DNA of 64,000 bases from the NCBI RefSeq assembly GCF_029395435.1, contig NZ_CP113915.1, positions 2,046,001 to 2,110,000 on the forward strand. Reading direction: 5' to 3'. The DNA comes from Bifidobacterium sp. ESL0790. GTDB lineage: Bacteria; Actinomycetota; Actinomycetes; Actinomycetales; Bifidobacteriaceae. Positions 17,200 through 26,485 of the stretch are shown one piece after another. Below the pieces are notes generated by a model, which was not told where the DNA came from, did not search any database, and was given only the letters and a program-made list of their open reading frames with translations. The position numbers were made by a program, and so were the translations under genes. Positions within the stretch are counted from its first letter, which is position 1, and the number at the start of each line of letters is the position of its first letter.

Positions 17200-19479
17200 T
17201 CAGCGTACGGAACGACGGGCCAAAGCCCGCAAATCGACACCCAGCAGACGCGCCTCCTCGGCGGTTTTGCCGGTCACCAATACGTCGGTGGCACCCAGGC
17301 TAGCCACGGTTTTCGCCCCAAGCAACGCCATAAGCGTGCGAATTTGGGACTTCCACGCCTCGATCTCATCGATCAGGCCCTGCTCACCATGCGTCGAAAG
17401 CACCTGCAAGAAGTGACCGGACACACCGACGGCGCGGGCACCCAAAGCGAGCGCCTTGACCACATCCAGCGGGTTGCGCACACCACCCGACGCCATCACC
17501 GTCATGTCGTCGAAGCTCTTGGAGCCATCAGCACCATCCGCCGCCAAGCCCTGCAACGAAAGCAGACATAGCGCTGTAGACTGGCCCCAGCCGTCAAGAT
17601 AGGCGTATTCGCCCCGCTTGCGTCGCGCGTTCTCGATATGCGCGAAATCGGTGCCGCCGCGCCCGCTGACATCGACCGCCTGGACCCCAAGCCCGGCCAA
17701 CTGGCGCACCGTCCGCGAGCTCAGGCCGAACCCGACCTCCTTGGCCACGACGGGAACCGGCGACGCCTCCACGATCGCGCGTATGCGCTCCGGCCAACTG
17801 TCGAAGTCGCGGTTGCCCTCCGGCATCACCAGCTCCTGGGCCGCGTTGACGTGGATCTGCAGCGCGTCGGCGTGCAACATCTCGACCGCATGCGCGGCCT
17901 GCTCGGGCGTCACCGTCGGCCCGACGTTGGCGAAGACGAAACCATCGGCGTCATGCTCGCGAATCGTGGTGAACGTGGATTCCAGTTTCGGCTCACGGAT
18001 GGCGGCGTGCTGCGAGCCCGAGGCGATGGCGACACCGGTTCGGCCGGCCACACGAGCCAGGACCGCGTTGATCTCACCGGTCCGCCCTGAGCCGCCGGTC
18101 ATCGCGTTGATGAAAAACGGCGAATCCCAGTGGGCCCCGCAAATCTCGGTCGACATATCGACGTCGTCGACGGAGACGCTGGCGAGGCTGTGGTGCACAA
18201 AGGCGAGGTCATCGAACGCGTTGCGCCGCTCGTCGGCGTGCTCCTCCAAGGCGAGACGAACGTGATCGTCCTTGCGGTCCGAGCCCGCGTCGCCCTCGCC
18301 CGAAGCCGCGCGGCCGCCCACGTGCCATTCGGCGATATCGACCTGCGGCGCGCAGACGTCCAGATTCAGCGGCACGATGCCATGCTCGCGCCAGCCGGAT
18401 TCGATGGCATCCCTGTCGGCGCTCGGTCCTGCGATCGCGATGCCGCAGTCTCCACCGCCCGCGCCCGAGCTCTTCGCGGCCGCGCCATGCGATTCGGCCA
18501 CCTCGACCAAATCCCGCAGCTCCGGCGTCTCGATAACGGTGCCTGTGAACGACGAAAGCCCTTGCAGCAGCTCGCGCGCCTGGCGGATATGCGAAGCGGC
18601 CTCCTGCTCGTCGTCATCGACGAGCGCCTGGGCCAGCATGTCGACGCAGACGTCGCTCTGACGTAGGAAATCCTGATACATCCGCTCGTGCTCGGCCGCG
18701 CTCTGGCTCTGCACATGCCCGACCAGCGTGGGCGTGGAGGCCGGGTCGCCGGTCCAGCCGACCATCAGACGCAAGGTGTTGGCCGCTCCGAAGGCGCGAA
18801 TTCTCGCGACGCTCAAGCCGGGCCAAGGGATATCTATGAGCTCAACCAACGGCGTATCTTGCAGGCGGTTCGTGACCCAATGCCGGTCGACGGCAGTGAA
18901 ACGGATGCAACCGCCGAAAAGGCTCGCCGCGATGTCGCCGCCTGAGCCGACCTTCTGTGCCCTGCTGGCCGCCACGAACGCGAGTTTGTATTGTTGCATC
19001 GGGCTGAGCTCGAGGTCGTAGAACGCGGCGAGCGCCTTCATGGTGGCCACCGTCACCGCAGCGGACGAGCCGAGGCCGTATTTGCGGCCGGATTTATCGT
19101 CGAGCTGGCTGTCGATGTTGACGTCATAGATTTTCAGCGGCTTGCCCGCCTCGTGCGCGAGCTCCTCCACGGCGTGGATGGCGGCGAGGATGAACGCGGC
19201 GCCGGGCTGCTCCAGGTCGGGCACCACACGGCCCGCGCGGCGTCGCCACGTCACCGAGGCCTCCGGGTGGCCGGTGGAATGGATACGGCCGACCGCCTCG
19301 ATGCCGTGGACACGCTGGTCGTCGGCAGTGGCGGTGATGCGGGCGGTGAGCAGGCGGTTGACGGCCACCAGAATCGCGGGATGGCCGTGCTCCACCACCG
19401 CATATTCACCGGCGATATACAGCTTGCCAGATGCGCTCGCCTCGCTGCTACGCGGTTGTTCACCCTGCTTACCGCTCAT
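17200..19479 (-). CDS. Fusion: phosphomevalonate kinase + type 2 IPP isomerase
   Basis: 759 residues in one open frame from the ATG at 19479, preceded by GAAGGGACAG; a TTG further up is rejected. Residues about 15-370 are a GHMP kinase of phosphomevalonate kinase type: SGKLYIAGEYAVVEHGHPAI, the ATP loop KYGLGSSAAVTVATMKAL, and SSGAGGGDCGIAI near its end. After a short charged linker, residues about 390-755 are the FMN-dependent isopentenyl-diphosphate isomerase: FINAMTGGSGRTGEIN, FANVGPTVTPE, QIHVNAAQELVMPEGNRDF, VVAKEVGFG, DVSGRGGTDF and ASGGVRNPLDVVKALALGA. It would carry out the third and last steps of IPP/DMAPP supply. mvaD, whose product acts between these steps, lies upstream on the same strand. 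Confidence 0.92.
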   Translation of the reverse strand: MSGKQGEQPRSSEASASGKLYIAGEYAVVEHGHPAILVAVNRLLTARITATADDQRVHGIEAVGRIHSTGHPEASVTWRRRAGRVVPDLEQPGAAFILAAIHAVEELAHEAGKPLKIYDVNIDSQLDDKSGRKYGLGSSAAVTVATMKALAAFYDLELSPMQQYKLAFVAASRAQKVGSGGDIAASLFGGCIRFTAVDRHWVTNRLQDTPLVELIDIPWPGLSVARIRAFGAANTLRLMVGWTGDPASTPTLVGHVQSQSAAEHERMYQDFLRQSDVCVDMLAQALVDDDEQEAASHIRQARELLQGLSSFTGTVIETPELRDLVEVAESHGAAAKSSGAGGGDCGIAIAGPSADRDAIESGWREHGIVPLNLDVCAPQVDIAEWHVGGRAASGEGDAGSDRKDDHVRLALEEHADERRNAFDDLAFVHHSLASVSVDDVDMSTEICGAHWDSPFFINAMTGGSGRTGEINAVLARVAGRTGVAIASGSQHAAIREPKLESTFTTIREHDADGFVFANVGPTVTPEQAAHAVEMLHADALQIHVNAAQELVMPEGNRDFDSWPERIRAIVEASPVPVVAKEVGFGLSSRTVRQLAGLGVQAVDVSGRGGTDFAHIENARRKRGEYAYLDGWGQSTALCLLSLQGLAADGADGSKSFDDMTVMASGGVRNPLDVVKALALGARAVGVSGHFLQVLSTHGEQGLIDEIEAWKSQIRTLMALLGAKTVASLGATDVLVTGKTAEEARLLGVDLRALARRSVR

Positions 19480-20063
19480 CTGAACGCTGTCCCTTCGACG
19501 CTGCTCCCAATACTTCAACTTACCAATCTAAGCACGCGCGAGGGCGGTATGGGATTATTCGGCATTCTCTGCACCAAATACCCCGAAAACATGCGCGATT
19601 CCGCCACACTGCAAATGGTGAGCGACCCGGCGACCTGGAGCTTTGCGCCGCGACGGCGGAAAACGAACCAGTTTCAACGCAACATTATCTGTAAATCACC
19701 ATCGGAATACCCCAAAATGGAGTCACAGGAGCTTAAGTGGGTGCATTGGAAGTTAAGTGGGTGTCTGTTTTGCCGGAACACCTGTGAAAACGGGTTGTTT
19801 TTCGGGTTTTCAGCCCAGACAGGCACCCACTTAACCTTCAATGCACCCACTTAACGGATTTTGGGGAGAAAGAAGGTGCAAGAAATCCAATATGCGTAGT
19901 GTCGGAGTCGGTATCGCAAGGTCAAATGCCGCGGGGAAGACGACCATCCTGGCAACATGAATCATGAACCGCGCCACTATTCTGCCGCTCGACACCTCCG
20001 CAAAATCGAGGCCCGCAACATACATTCCCCAACCCACACAATGTAATGGCGGTGGGAAGAAAG
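19480..20063. other. 584-bp gap in the mevalonate cluster holding a large palindrome
   Basis: No convincing ORF. Its main content is the palindrome at 19733-19854. The gap is long for genes that act together and suggests separate transcription of the fusion gene. Confidence 0.4.
19733..19854. repeat. 122-bp palindrome with internally repeated arms
   Basis: Both arms begin TTAAGTGGGTGCATTG and continue with a second TTAAGTGGGTG and CTGT before a central region of about 45 bp. The left arm (19733-19770) and the reverse complement of the right arm (19818-19854) differ at only a few positions. Each arm repeats TTAAGTGGGTG twice. It could be a miniature element or a strong terminator-like structure for mvaD. 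Confidence 0.8.
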
Positions 20064-21257
20064 TCAGCTTTCGAAACGGACGCCGCGGCCGGGACGATGA
20101 ATCTCCACGCCGCAACCGGGCAAGCGGTCGCGCAGCTCGTCGGCGACGCGCCCTGCGTCACGGCCGTCGACCAGCACCTTGACGTTCGGGCCGGCGTCCA
20201 TGGTCGACCATGCGCCAAGCCCAGGCTCGCGGACGGAAGCGACCGCGCGCAACGCCTCCACGGTCTCGGGCAGCCAGTACATCACGGCCGGGCGCGAGGC
20301 CATCATCGCTGCGTGCATGCCGAACGAATTCGCCTCGGTCACCTCGCCGAGCCGCTGGATGTCGCCGCTCGCCACGGCCCGCAACGCCTCGTCCAGGTCG
20401 GAGCCGCACGAATCGATCCACGCGTCGTATAGCGGCGAGGTGGCGATGGTGCGGCGCATGGCCTCACGGCTGGAAATCGGCTTCTTCTCGCCGGAAATCA
20501 GGATCACGATGATGGCGAGGTCGAGCTTGGAGTCATCGACCGGCTCGGCGTATGAGGTCTCGTCGTCATGGCCGGCGTTCCATTTCACCAACCCGCCGAA
20601 CACCGAACGGCAGGCCGACCCCGAGCCGCGTCGTGCCAGACGCGACAAATCACGGGGCGACAAATCGAGCCCAGCGGCTTTCGAGGCTGCGGCAGCGAGC
20701 GCGGCGAAGGCTGATGCGGAACTCGCCAGGCCGGCGCCGAACGGCACGGTGTTGGTGGAAATCACGCGGGCGGGCGTGTTAATGCCGGAACGCTCGCGCA
20801 CGATGTCGAGGAACCGGGAGACGCGCTCGAGGGATTTGCCGGACTGCGGTTTGCCGTCGATGGTCAGGGAATCAGCCGAAGCGTTACTGGAAGTCGCCGA
20901 GCCTGCGGAAACGTTGGAATCGCTGGGAGCGCCAGACATGCCAGACGTGTTGGAATCGTCACGCCCATCTTGCAAAAACTCGACGGAAGTGCGCGTGGTG
21001 AGGCCGTCCAACGTCAACGAAAGGCTCGAGGCGCGAGGAATGATCAACCGCTCGTCGGCCTTGCCCCAGTATTTGATGAGGGCGATATTCGCGTTGGCGC
21101 TGGCCGTGGCCACGTTGCGCCCGGCCGTTTGCGCAATCCCGTCGAAGTCGATATCGGAATCAGAATCCGGTTCGGAATCAAGGCCTGCAGATTTGGTACC
21201 AGATTGCGCGACTGGGCGCGATTCGCCCACCGCTTCACCTAACGACGTAATGCGCAT
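20064..21257 (-). CDS. mvaD: Diphosphomevalonate decarboxylase
   Basis: 397 residues from the ATG at 21257, which has AGGAG eight bases upstream; the GTG at 21278 is less likely. It converts diphosphomevalonate to IPP. Signatures: ANIALIKYWGKADERLIIP, SLSLTLDGL, the GHMP-like loop PFGAGLASSASAFAALAAAA, RLARRGSGSACRSVFGG and STMDAGPNVKVL. Two low-complexity additions make it longer than the usual 320-340 residues: an Asp/Ser-rich N-terminus (about 1-45) and a Ser/Asn/Ala insert (about 90-130). It lies between mvk and the fused kinase/isomerase gene. Confidence 0.94.
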   Translation of the reverse strand: MRITSLGEAVGESRPVAQSGTKSAGLDSEPDSDSDIDFDGIAQTAGRNVATASANANIALIKYWGKADERLIIPRASSLSLTLDGLTTRTSVEFLQDGRDDSNTSGMSGAPSDSNVSAGSATSSNASADSLTIDGKPQSGKSLERVSRFLDIVRERSGINTPARVISTNTVPFGAGLASSASAFAALAAAASKAAGLDLSPRDLSRLARRGSGSACRSVFGGLVKWNAGHDDETSYAEPVDDSKLDLAIIVILISGEKKPISSREAMRRTIATSPLYDAWIDSCGSDLDEALRAVASGDIQRLGEVTEANSFGMHAAMMASRPAVMYWLPETVEALRAVASVREPGLGAWSTMDAGPNVKVLVDGRDAGRVADELRDRLPGCGVEIHRPGRGVRFES

Positions 21258-21556
21258 ATCCGATACTCCTGCTTTCACAACTCAGAGCCTACCCCGCGTT
21301 GCACATCCGCATGGCGATATGCCTAATCGTCCACTGAATCCGCCCGATTGGGGGTTGCGAGGCGCTGTTTGGCACGACAAACGGGCTATATGGCCACCTA
21401 AATAGCAGACGGTATCAAATATCCGTTTCCCAAACAACGAGATATATCCGACACGAATCCAGACGACAAATCACGAACATCGGGCGGCTAAATCAAAAGT
21501 CCGAAACCACGATTCCTGAATTACCGCAATCGCCACAACACCTTACGTGCCAAGGC
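21258..21556. other. Gap between mvk and mvaD
   Basis: 299 bp without a recognisable gene, hairpin or repeat. Confidence 0.3.
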
Positions 21557-22714
21557 TCACGCGGCTACGGTGGCGTCCTCCAACGGATGGACCCAGGCCT
21601 CGCGAGCACCGCCACGAAGCAACGCCTGGCGCACGCGATTGGCGGTCTCGGCGGTCGGCGCGAGGGCGATGAGGCACCCTCCCAAGCCGCCACCGGTCAT
21701 TTTCGCGCCGACAGCCCCGGCCTTGCGCGCCGCCTCGACCAAGCGGTCGACCAGCGGATGGCTCACCTTGAGGTTGTGGAGCAACTTGTGGGCCTCGTTC
21801 ATGCGCTGCCCGAGCAGGCGCACCGTGCCGCGTTCCAGATCGGTCTGCGAGTCGCGGGCCAGCTCGCCCAACTCGTCCATGATGCCCTTGACGCGGGTGT
21901 GGTCGCGCTCGTCCTGCTGCCTCACGCCGCCCACGGCCTCGCGCGTGCTGCCCGCGATGCCGGAATCGGCGATGACCAGGTAGGCCGGCATGTTGACGTG
22001 CATCGTGCTCATCTCGCCGGACTCGAACACCACGGCCTCGTTGGAGCAGGTGGTCGCGGCGTCCAGGCCGGAGGGGTTGCCGTGCGTGACGACCTCGGCC
22101 TCGTTGGTCAGGCGCAGAATCTCGCGTTCGCCGGGATGGCAATCGTAGGCGTCAAGAATCGCGCGAATCACCGCCCCGGACGAAGCCGCCGAGGAACCCA
22201 TGCCGCGGCCCGCGGGGAAGGCCCCATCGGTGACGATGTCGAACGCCTGCTCCGGGTGGCCCACGAACTCCGTGGCGACCTTGACCGCGCGCTCGAGCCC
22301 GCCGAAGCGAGCGCCCGCGTCGGCCATGGACCCGTCATAATTGAGCGCCTTCAACGTGCCGATGTGGCACAGGTCGGAAGAATCCGAAGAATTGAAAGCG
22401 GCATCAACGGAACCAGCAACATCCGCCCAATCAGCAGGCTCGTCGGAGTTCGCCGCAAAATCGCCACTTCCCCGGGAAGTCGAAGCCGAGCCCTCCGACG
22501 GCGTCACCCAGGCCCGCATCTTCAACGCCCGAATCGGCACCGCGACCGCCGGATACCCGTACACCACGGAGTGCTCGCCCATAAGAATGATCTTCGCCCA
22601 GGTCTCCCCATACCCCTTGTGCGGCAACGCCGATGAATCGCGATTAGGTACAACAACAGCTCCGCCACGGCTTTTCGGCCTGTCAAGTAATAAAGCGCTT
22701 TCCGCTGCCGTCAT
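21557..22714 (-). CDS. mvk: Mevalonate kinase
   Basis: 385 residues, first gene of the minus-strand mevalonate group. The ATG at 22714 has an AGGAG site. GHMP kinase features: KIILMGEHSVVYGYPAVAVPI (about residues 41-61), the ATP loop PAGRGMGSSAASSGAVIRAI, HGNPSGLDAATTCSNEAVVF, and near the C-terminus KMTGGGLGGCLIAL. It phosphorylates mevalonate at the 5 position. An insert of about 45 residues rich in Ser, Asp and Ala (about 72-118) sits after the first strand pair. Two identical palindromes lie about 150-210 bp upstream and may control it. Confidence 0.95.
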   Translation of the reverse strand: MTAAESALLLDRPKSRGGAVVVPNRDSSALPHKGYGETWAKIILMGEHSVVYGYPAVAVPIRALKMRAWVTPSEGSASTSRGSGDFAANSDEPADWADVAGSVDAAFNSSDSSDLCHIGTLKALNYDGSMADAGARFGGLERAVKVATEFVGHPEQAFDIVTDGAFPAGRGMGSSAASSGAVIRAILDAYDCHPGEREILRLTNEAEVVTHGNPSGLDAATTCSNEAVVFESGEMSTMHVNMPAYLVIADSGIAGSTREAVGGVRQQDERDHTRVKGIMDELGELARDSQTDLERGTVRLLGQRMNEAHKLLHNLKVSHPLVDRLVEAARKAGAVGAKMTGGGLGGCLIALAPTAETANRVRQALLRGGAREAWVHPLEDATVAA

Positions 22715-22865
22715 ATAAACTCCTGAAATTTCTAACTCTAATTTCAGACTCTATGAACCCAGATGTGAAATGTGCGCAAACGACTGTAAAGACCATGTGT
22801 AAGTTGCCGATGGAATTGTGACGAACGAAACGAAACCTCAGGTAATCAGAAAGTCATAATTCAAC

Positions 22866-22921
22866 TCAGAATTCTGAGATTCAAGTCTGCAAAACTCAGT
22901 AAATCTCAGAATTCTGAGATA
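22866..22921. promoter_or_regulatory. Two copies of palindrome CTCAGAATTCTGAG upstream of mvk
   Basis: A perfect 14-bp palindrome occurs at 22866-22879 and again at 22906-22919, where it extends to the 18-bp ATCTCAGAATTCTGAGAT. The copies are exactly 40 bp apart, close to four helical turns. They lie between mvk and the end of the Schlafen-like gene, so they could be operators for mvk. Confidence 0.6.
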
Positions 22922-22928
22922 ATTGAAT

Positions 22929-23025
22929 TACTTTCCGAACTTACCAGCATTTTTGCGCCTAACGTACTTCGATGCCCCCCCCAGATACTCGCTCCATTTC
23001 TCCGTTTTGAACTAATTTCCGAATC
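22929..23025 (-). pseudogene. Remnant of a Schlafen/AlbA-like protein C-terminus
   Basis: Read on the minus strand, one frame ends KLVQNGEMERVSGGASKYV followed by RRKNAGKFGK and a stop at 22929-22931. This matches the end of the intact neighbour (QIQKMVRNGKLKRLPHGRTG then RYIVT). Upstream of this point the frame no longer resembles the family, so only a C-terminal stub of about 30 residues remains. It is probably left from recombination or replacement between related genes. Confidence 0.6.
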
Positions 23026-23151
23026 TGGCGCACACAAAAGTAAAGAAACCGGGCAGAATGTGAAGAACCCAGGAACGAGACAATTACGTCTCTGAATCAT
23101 TCCGGGAAACTCCTTCAGCGGCCGTCTAGACGCTCTCTAACAGCAAAACCA

Positions 23152-24885
23152 CTATGTCACAATATAACGCCCTGTCCTACCATGAGGAAGACGCTTGAGT
23201 TTCCCGTTCCGAACCATTTTTTGAATCTGGTAATATGCAGGATGATATTCAATCCTGAGCAGCTGCATAACATCAGAAACCGTTATTCCATCCTTCCCTT
23301 GCTGCTTAGCAAGATTCATGATGAGTTCCGGATACCTCACCTTAGCGATATCCGCTTGGCGCACATATTCCACGGTTTTGCCACTTCGCTTATAGACGTT
23401 TGAACCAAGGAAATACGCCCGCCGTTTTCCACTTCCGGACGCTTCCACCAACCCGGATTCGACCAGTTTCCCGACAACCGCATGCAATCTGGATGCACTC
23501 ATTTCCAACTCGCCATTCAAGGTTTCAAAAGTGCAACGACGCTGTGATTTCAACATGTTCAAGACCAGTAAAGCCTCTAAAGACATAGGGTTACCGGTAC
23601 GATCATGTTCTTCCGCAAGCATGCGGACGAAATTGGCGTCAGGCGCACTCCTAGCCAGAAACACCGATACTCCCACGTCGTTGGAGCGGGAATAATCTGG
23701 CAAAGGACGGCCATAATTCAATGAACCTTCAAAGATACGATCAATCCCACGCCCCGTACGCTCAGCAAGACCGACACGCTTCAAAGCATCCATCAATTCC
23801 GGGTTTCTGCCACGAGGCTCGGCAGTCAAAAGGTTATTAAGATCTATGCCTTCGACAAATCCACCTGGATTAGAAATCAACAATCCAGCATCGTCAACTT
23901 GAACCCGCACACGCCCCAATACGGAATAGTCTCTGTGGCCGAACGCATTAATCAGAGCTTCTCGGAATGCCCTGTTGTCGAAATCCGGAACTGGCTCAGA
24001 AAAAAGTCCTATGCTGACTTCCGTTTGAGGATTCCATGGCTCCAAAGCATCAGTGATTTGCTCAATCGTCTTGAGCAAAGGCCCGTCGAAAGTCTTGTTT
24101 ACTCGGATGTCTGTGCCCTGAAGAACTTGGAATGCGGCCTCATTTGTCGGTATCGCACGATGCAAAACCTCTGTTTTCCCCAAGAAAAGCATACCGGTTA
24201 GGGTAGGGACTATTTGCCCGCCAACGTGAACCGTAAGCCGCAAGGCCTGTTCCAATTCCTCATCGGACAAATCAAGAAGAGCCTTATCGCTGTTCTTATA
24301 CGTAGAAATAATTCGACGCAACCTGTCGAGTTCCAATGGGTCAAAATCGGAAATCGATGTGTCCGGCACTGGTTGCGCCGAATAATCAAGCCGTCCCAAA
24401 TCCGAAAGACGTGTGGCAAGTTCATAGGGATACATCGGCACACTTTCCGGCGAACCGTCTGCCTTCAAACGCCTACGAAGCACCTTGCCCGACTTGGTGG
24501 CGACAACCGTCGTGGATTTTGAAACTTCAATCGCAATGACAGGCGGTTCGCCAATGACATTCACCCTCGCCGCGATCGGCGGAACAGTTTTATTCGCGAT
24601 AAAGGCGTTGAGTCTAGTAACATCACGATGCTTCTCATGTACACCTGTTGGCGTGCCATCATCCTCAACTCCGAGAAACAGCGTCCCACCTTCCGTGTTG
24701 GCAAGAGCCACAACAGCTTCGACGATGCTCTCATCCGGCAGTTGTTTCCTATCACTTTTAAACTCACGTTCAAGAGTCTCATGGCCAAAGCTTGATGGAA
24801 TCTGGCCGTTCTCGCCTTCGCGGTCGCGTGGAGCCAAAGCCTTCTGCAATTCTGGCTTATTTATATCCTTAATATCATCCGCCAT
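23152..24885 (-). CDS. Schlafen AlbA_2 domain ATP-binding regulator
   Basis: 577 residues from the ATG at 24885 (a TTG at 24900 is the alternative). The N-terminal AlbA_2 region shows the family pattern ETLEREFKSDRKQL, VEAVVALANTEGGTLFLGVEDDGTPTG (read in parts, about residues 37-85) and LRRRLKADGSPESVPM. A GHKL-like middle follows with FREALINAFGHRDYS and ISNPGGFVEGIDLNNLLTAEPRGRNPELMDALKRVGLAERTGRGIDRIF (in parts, about 320-390). The C-terminus holds winged-helix modules. Such proteins are annotated as transcriptional regulators or possible defence factors; their targets are mostly unknown. The flanks are AT-rich, with a related stub downstream, which suggests transfer or exchange. Confidence 0.85.
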   Translation of the reverse strand: MADDIKDINKPELQKALAPRDREGENGQIPSSFGHETLEREFKSDRKQLPDESIVEAVVALANTEGGTLFLGVEDDGTPTGVHEKHRDVTRLNAFIANKTVPPIAARVNVIGEPPVIAIEVSKSTTVVATKSGKVLRRRLKADGSPESVPMYPYELATRLSDLGRLDYSAQPVPDTSISDFDPLELDRLRRIISTYKNSDKALLDLSDEELEQALRLTVHVGGQIVPTLTGMLFLGKTEVLHRAIPTNEAAFQVLQGTDIRVNKTFDGPLLKTIEQITDALEPWNPQTEVSIGLFSEPVPDFDNRAFREALINAFGHRDYSVLGRVRVQVDDAGLLISNPGGFVEGIDLNNLLTAEPRGRNPELMDALKRVGLAERTGRGIDRIFEGSLNYGRPLPDYSRSNDVGVSVFLARSAPDANFVRMLAEEHDRTGNPMSLEALLVLNMLKSQRRCTFETLNGELEMSASRLHAVVGKLVESGLVEASGSGKRRAYFLGSNVYKRSGKTVEYVRQADIAKVRYPELIMNLAKQQGKDGITVSDVMQLLRIEYHPAYYQIQKMVRNGKLKRLPHGRTGRYIVT

Positions 24886-24900
24886 CGCATCTCTCTTCAA

Positions 24901-25080
24901 AATCTTTGGTATTTTTAATTGAATTTAATTTCAGTTTAAAATTTAAACTTAAAAAAAGCAAGATTTAACTTTTTTAAATTAAATTTAAACTATTTTAAAC
25001 TTCCGAATTTAAAAAAGTATTGAAAACGTTGGGAATAAGCCATTACTCCTGTTGTCAATCAAGCCACCAACTCACTTTAA
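24901..25080. promoter_or_regulatory. AT-rich TTTAAA-repeat region before the Schlafen-like gene
   Basis: A run of overlapping TTTAAA motifs includes the palindrome AGTTTAAAATTTAAACT (24933-24949), about 50 bp upstream of the start, and further TTTAAATT and TTTTAAAC copies to about 25015. The base composition is far more AT-rich than its surroundings. It may be the gene's promoter with autoregulatory sites, or a mark of acquired DNA. Confidence 0.45.
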
Positions 25081-25152
25081 AAATTAATAAGGCATCAATT
25101 CATCAGGACGCCTGCCGAATTTTTCGGCCTGCCCGAGGCTTCTCCTACACTT

Positions 25153-26460
25153 GTGAATATGACCAACACCTCGAACGACGCCCTGGGCGACGAGCAAAAC
25201 GATGCCGTGGCCAGCGCGACGAATGAACTGACAAATAACATCGCAGACAACGGTGTAACCGACATGACGAACGATGCTGCGCACAGCACTTCAACAACGG
25301 CGGATAACAACGCAGCCGTCTCTTCAGCAGCAAACAACACTCCCGTTGAGGCCTCGGACAACGCCTCGGCACCATCCAACAGTTCGAGCCAGGCCGATCC
25401 CGTCCCCGACGAAGCGCAGCCGCTCGTGTCAATCATCGTGCCGGTCTACAACGCGGCGGACTACCTGGACCGTTGCATCGACTCGATCCTGGACCAGAGC
25501 CACACGAACCTCGAGGTAATTCTCATCGACGACGGCTCCACCGATGGCTCGGCGAAGGTGTGCGACGAATATGCCGACCTGGATTCGCGCGTCACCGTCA
25601 TCCACCAGCCGAACGGTGGCATCGGCAAGGCTCAGAACGCCGGCCTCGACGCCGCGCACGGCCGCTATATCGCTTTCTCCGACAACGACGACATCCTCGA
25701 CCGACGCAACATCGAGCTGCTGCTGCATGCGCTCGTGACCACCGGGGCCGATATGAGCAAGGCCCGCTGGCGCCAGTTCGGCGTCTCGCAGATCGAAGAC
25801 GTCGCGCATGAGGCCGAGCAGGGCGCCCCGGACCCCGGCAAGATCACGGTGTTCTCGCACCCGCTTCACGCCTACCAGACCGTCTTCTGCAAGTCGCTGC
25901 GCATCCTCGGCGACGCGCTGGGCCACAACACCGAGGCGAAATACTTCAACGAAGCCAACTGGTGCCGCCTCTACCGCCGCGAGCTGTGGGACGGCATCCG
26001 CTTCCCCGAGGGCGTCTACGCGCAGGACACCGCCGTGGCATGCCGGCTTTACACGAGGATGGGCAAGGTAGCCGACATCGACGTGAACCTCTACAACTGG
26101 TTGCAGCGCGCCGATTCCGTGACCCACAAGATGCGCAGCGCATCCTTCTATCATGACCACGTCGCCGCGTCCCTGCACAACATGCGCCTCTGCAAGGACG
26201 AACACGTTCTGCCAGCCCGCAGCTACTACACTCTCGTGAGCAACAACCGCTACGAGCAGAAGGCCGCACAAAGTGAGCAGGCCACCGGCAAATCCGATGA
26301 CGGCGCAAACACCTTAGCCGTCGCCACAAGCGACAACACTCAGACGGGCGAGATTCTCAAATCGCTAAGCCCAATCCAGCGCTTCACTTGTATGGCTTTG
26401 CGCGCCATTCGCCTGGCCGAAAAGTTCGTCTACGACCGCAAGATCAAGAACATGAAGTGA
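25153..26460 (+). CDS. Family 2 glycosyltransferase
   Basis: 435 residues from the GTG at 25153, or 433 from the ATG at 25159; neither has a clear ribosome binding site. The first 85 residues are low complexity (Asn, Thr, Ala, Ser). The GT2 domain begins PLVSIIVPVYNAADYLDRCIDSIL, then VILIDDGSTDGSAKV, NGGIGKAQNAGLDAAHGRYI and the metal-binding FSDNDD. The C-terminal half is less conserved. It opens the surface-polysaccharide locus and probably adds a sugar to the growing polymer; donor and acceptor are unknown. It is convergent with the next GT2 gene. Confidence 0.88.
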   Translation: MNMTNTSNDALGDEQNDAVASATNELTNNIADNGVTDMTNDAAHSTSTTADNNAAVSSAANNTPVEASDNASAPSNSSSQADPVPDEAQPLVSIIVPVYNAADYLDRCIDSILDQSHTNLEVILIDDGSTDGSAKVCDEYADLDSRVTVIHQPNGGIGKAQNAGLDAAHGRYIAFSDNDDILDRRNIELLLHALVTTGADMSKARWRQFGVSQIEDVAHEAEQGAPDPGKITVFSHPLHAYQTVFCKSLRILGDALGHNTEAKYFNEANWCRLYRRELWDGIRFPEGVYAQDTAVACRLYTRMGKVADIDVNLYNWLQRADSVTHKMRSASFYHDHVAASLHNMRLCKDEHVLPARSYYTLVSNNRYEQKAAQSEQATGKSDDGANTLAVATSDNTQTGEILKSLSPIQRFTCMALRAIRLAEKFVYDRKIKNMK

Positions 26461-26485
26461 CACGGCGACACGACGCCGCGAAAAG

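Noticed and set aside
22684..22700. TAATAAAGCGCTTTCC inside the mvk start region, like the LacI operators
   Set aside because: It lies in coding sequence with only part of the palindrome and is far from the nucleoside genes; probably chance.
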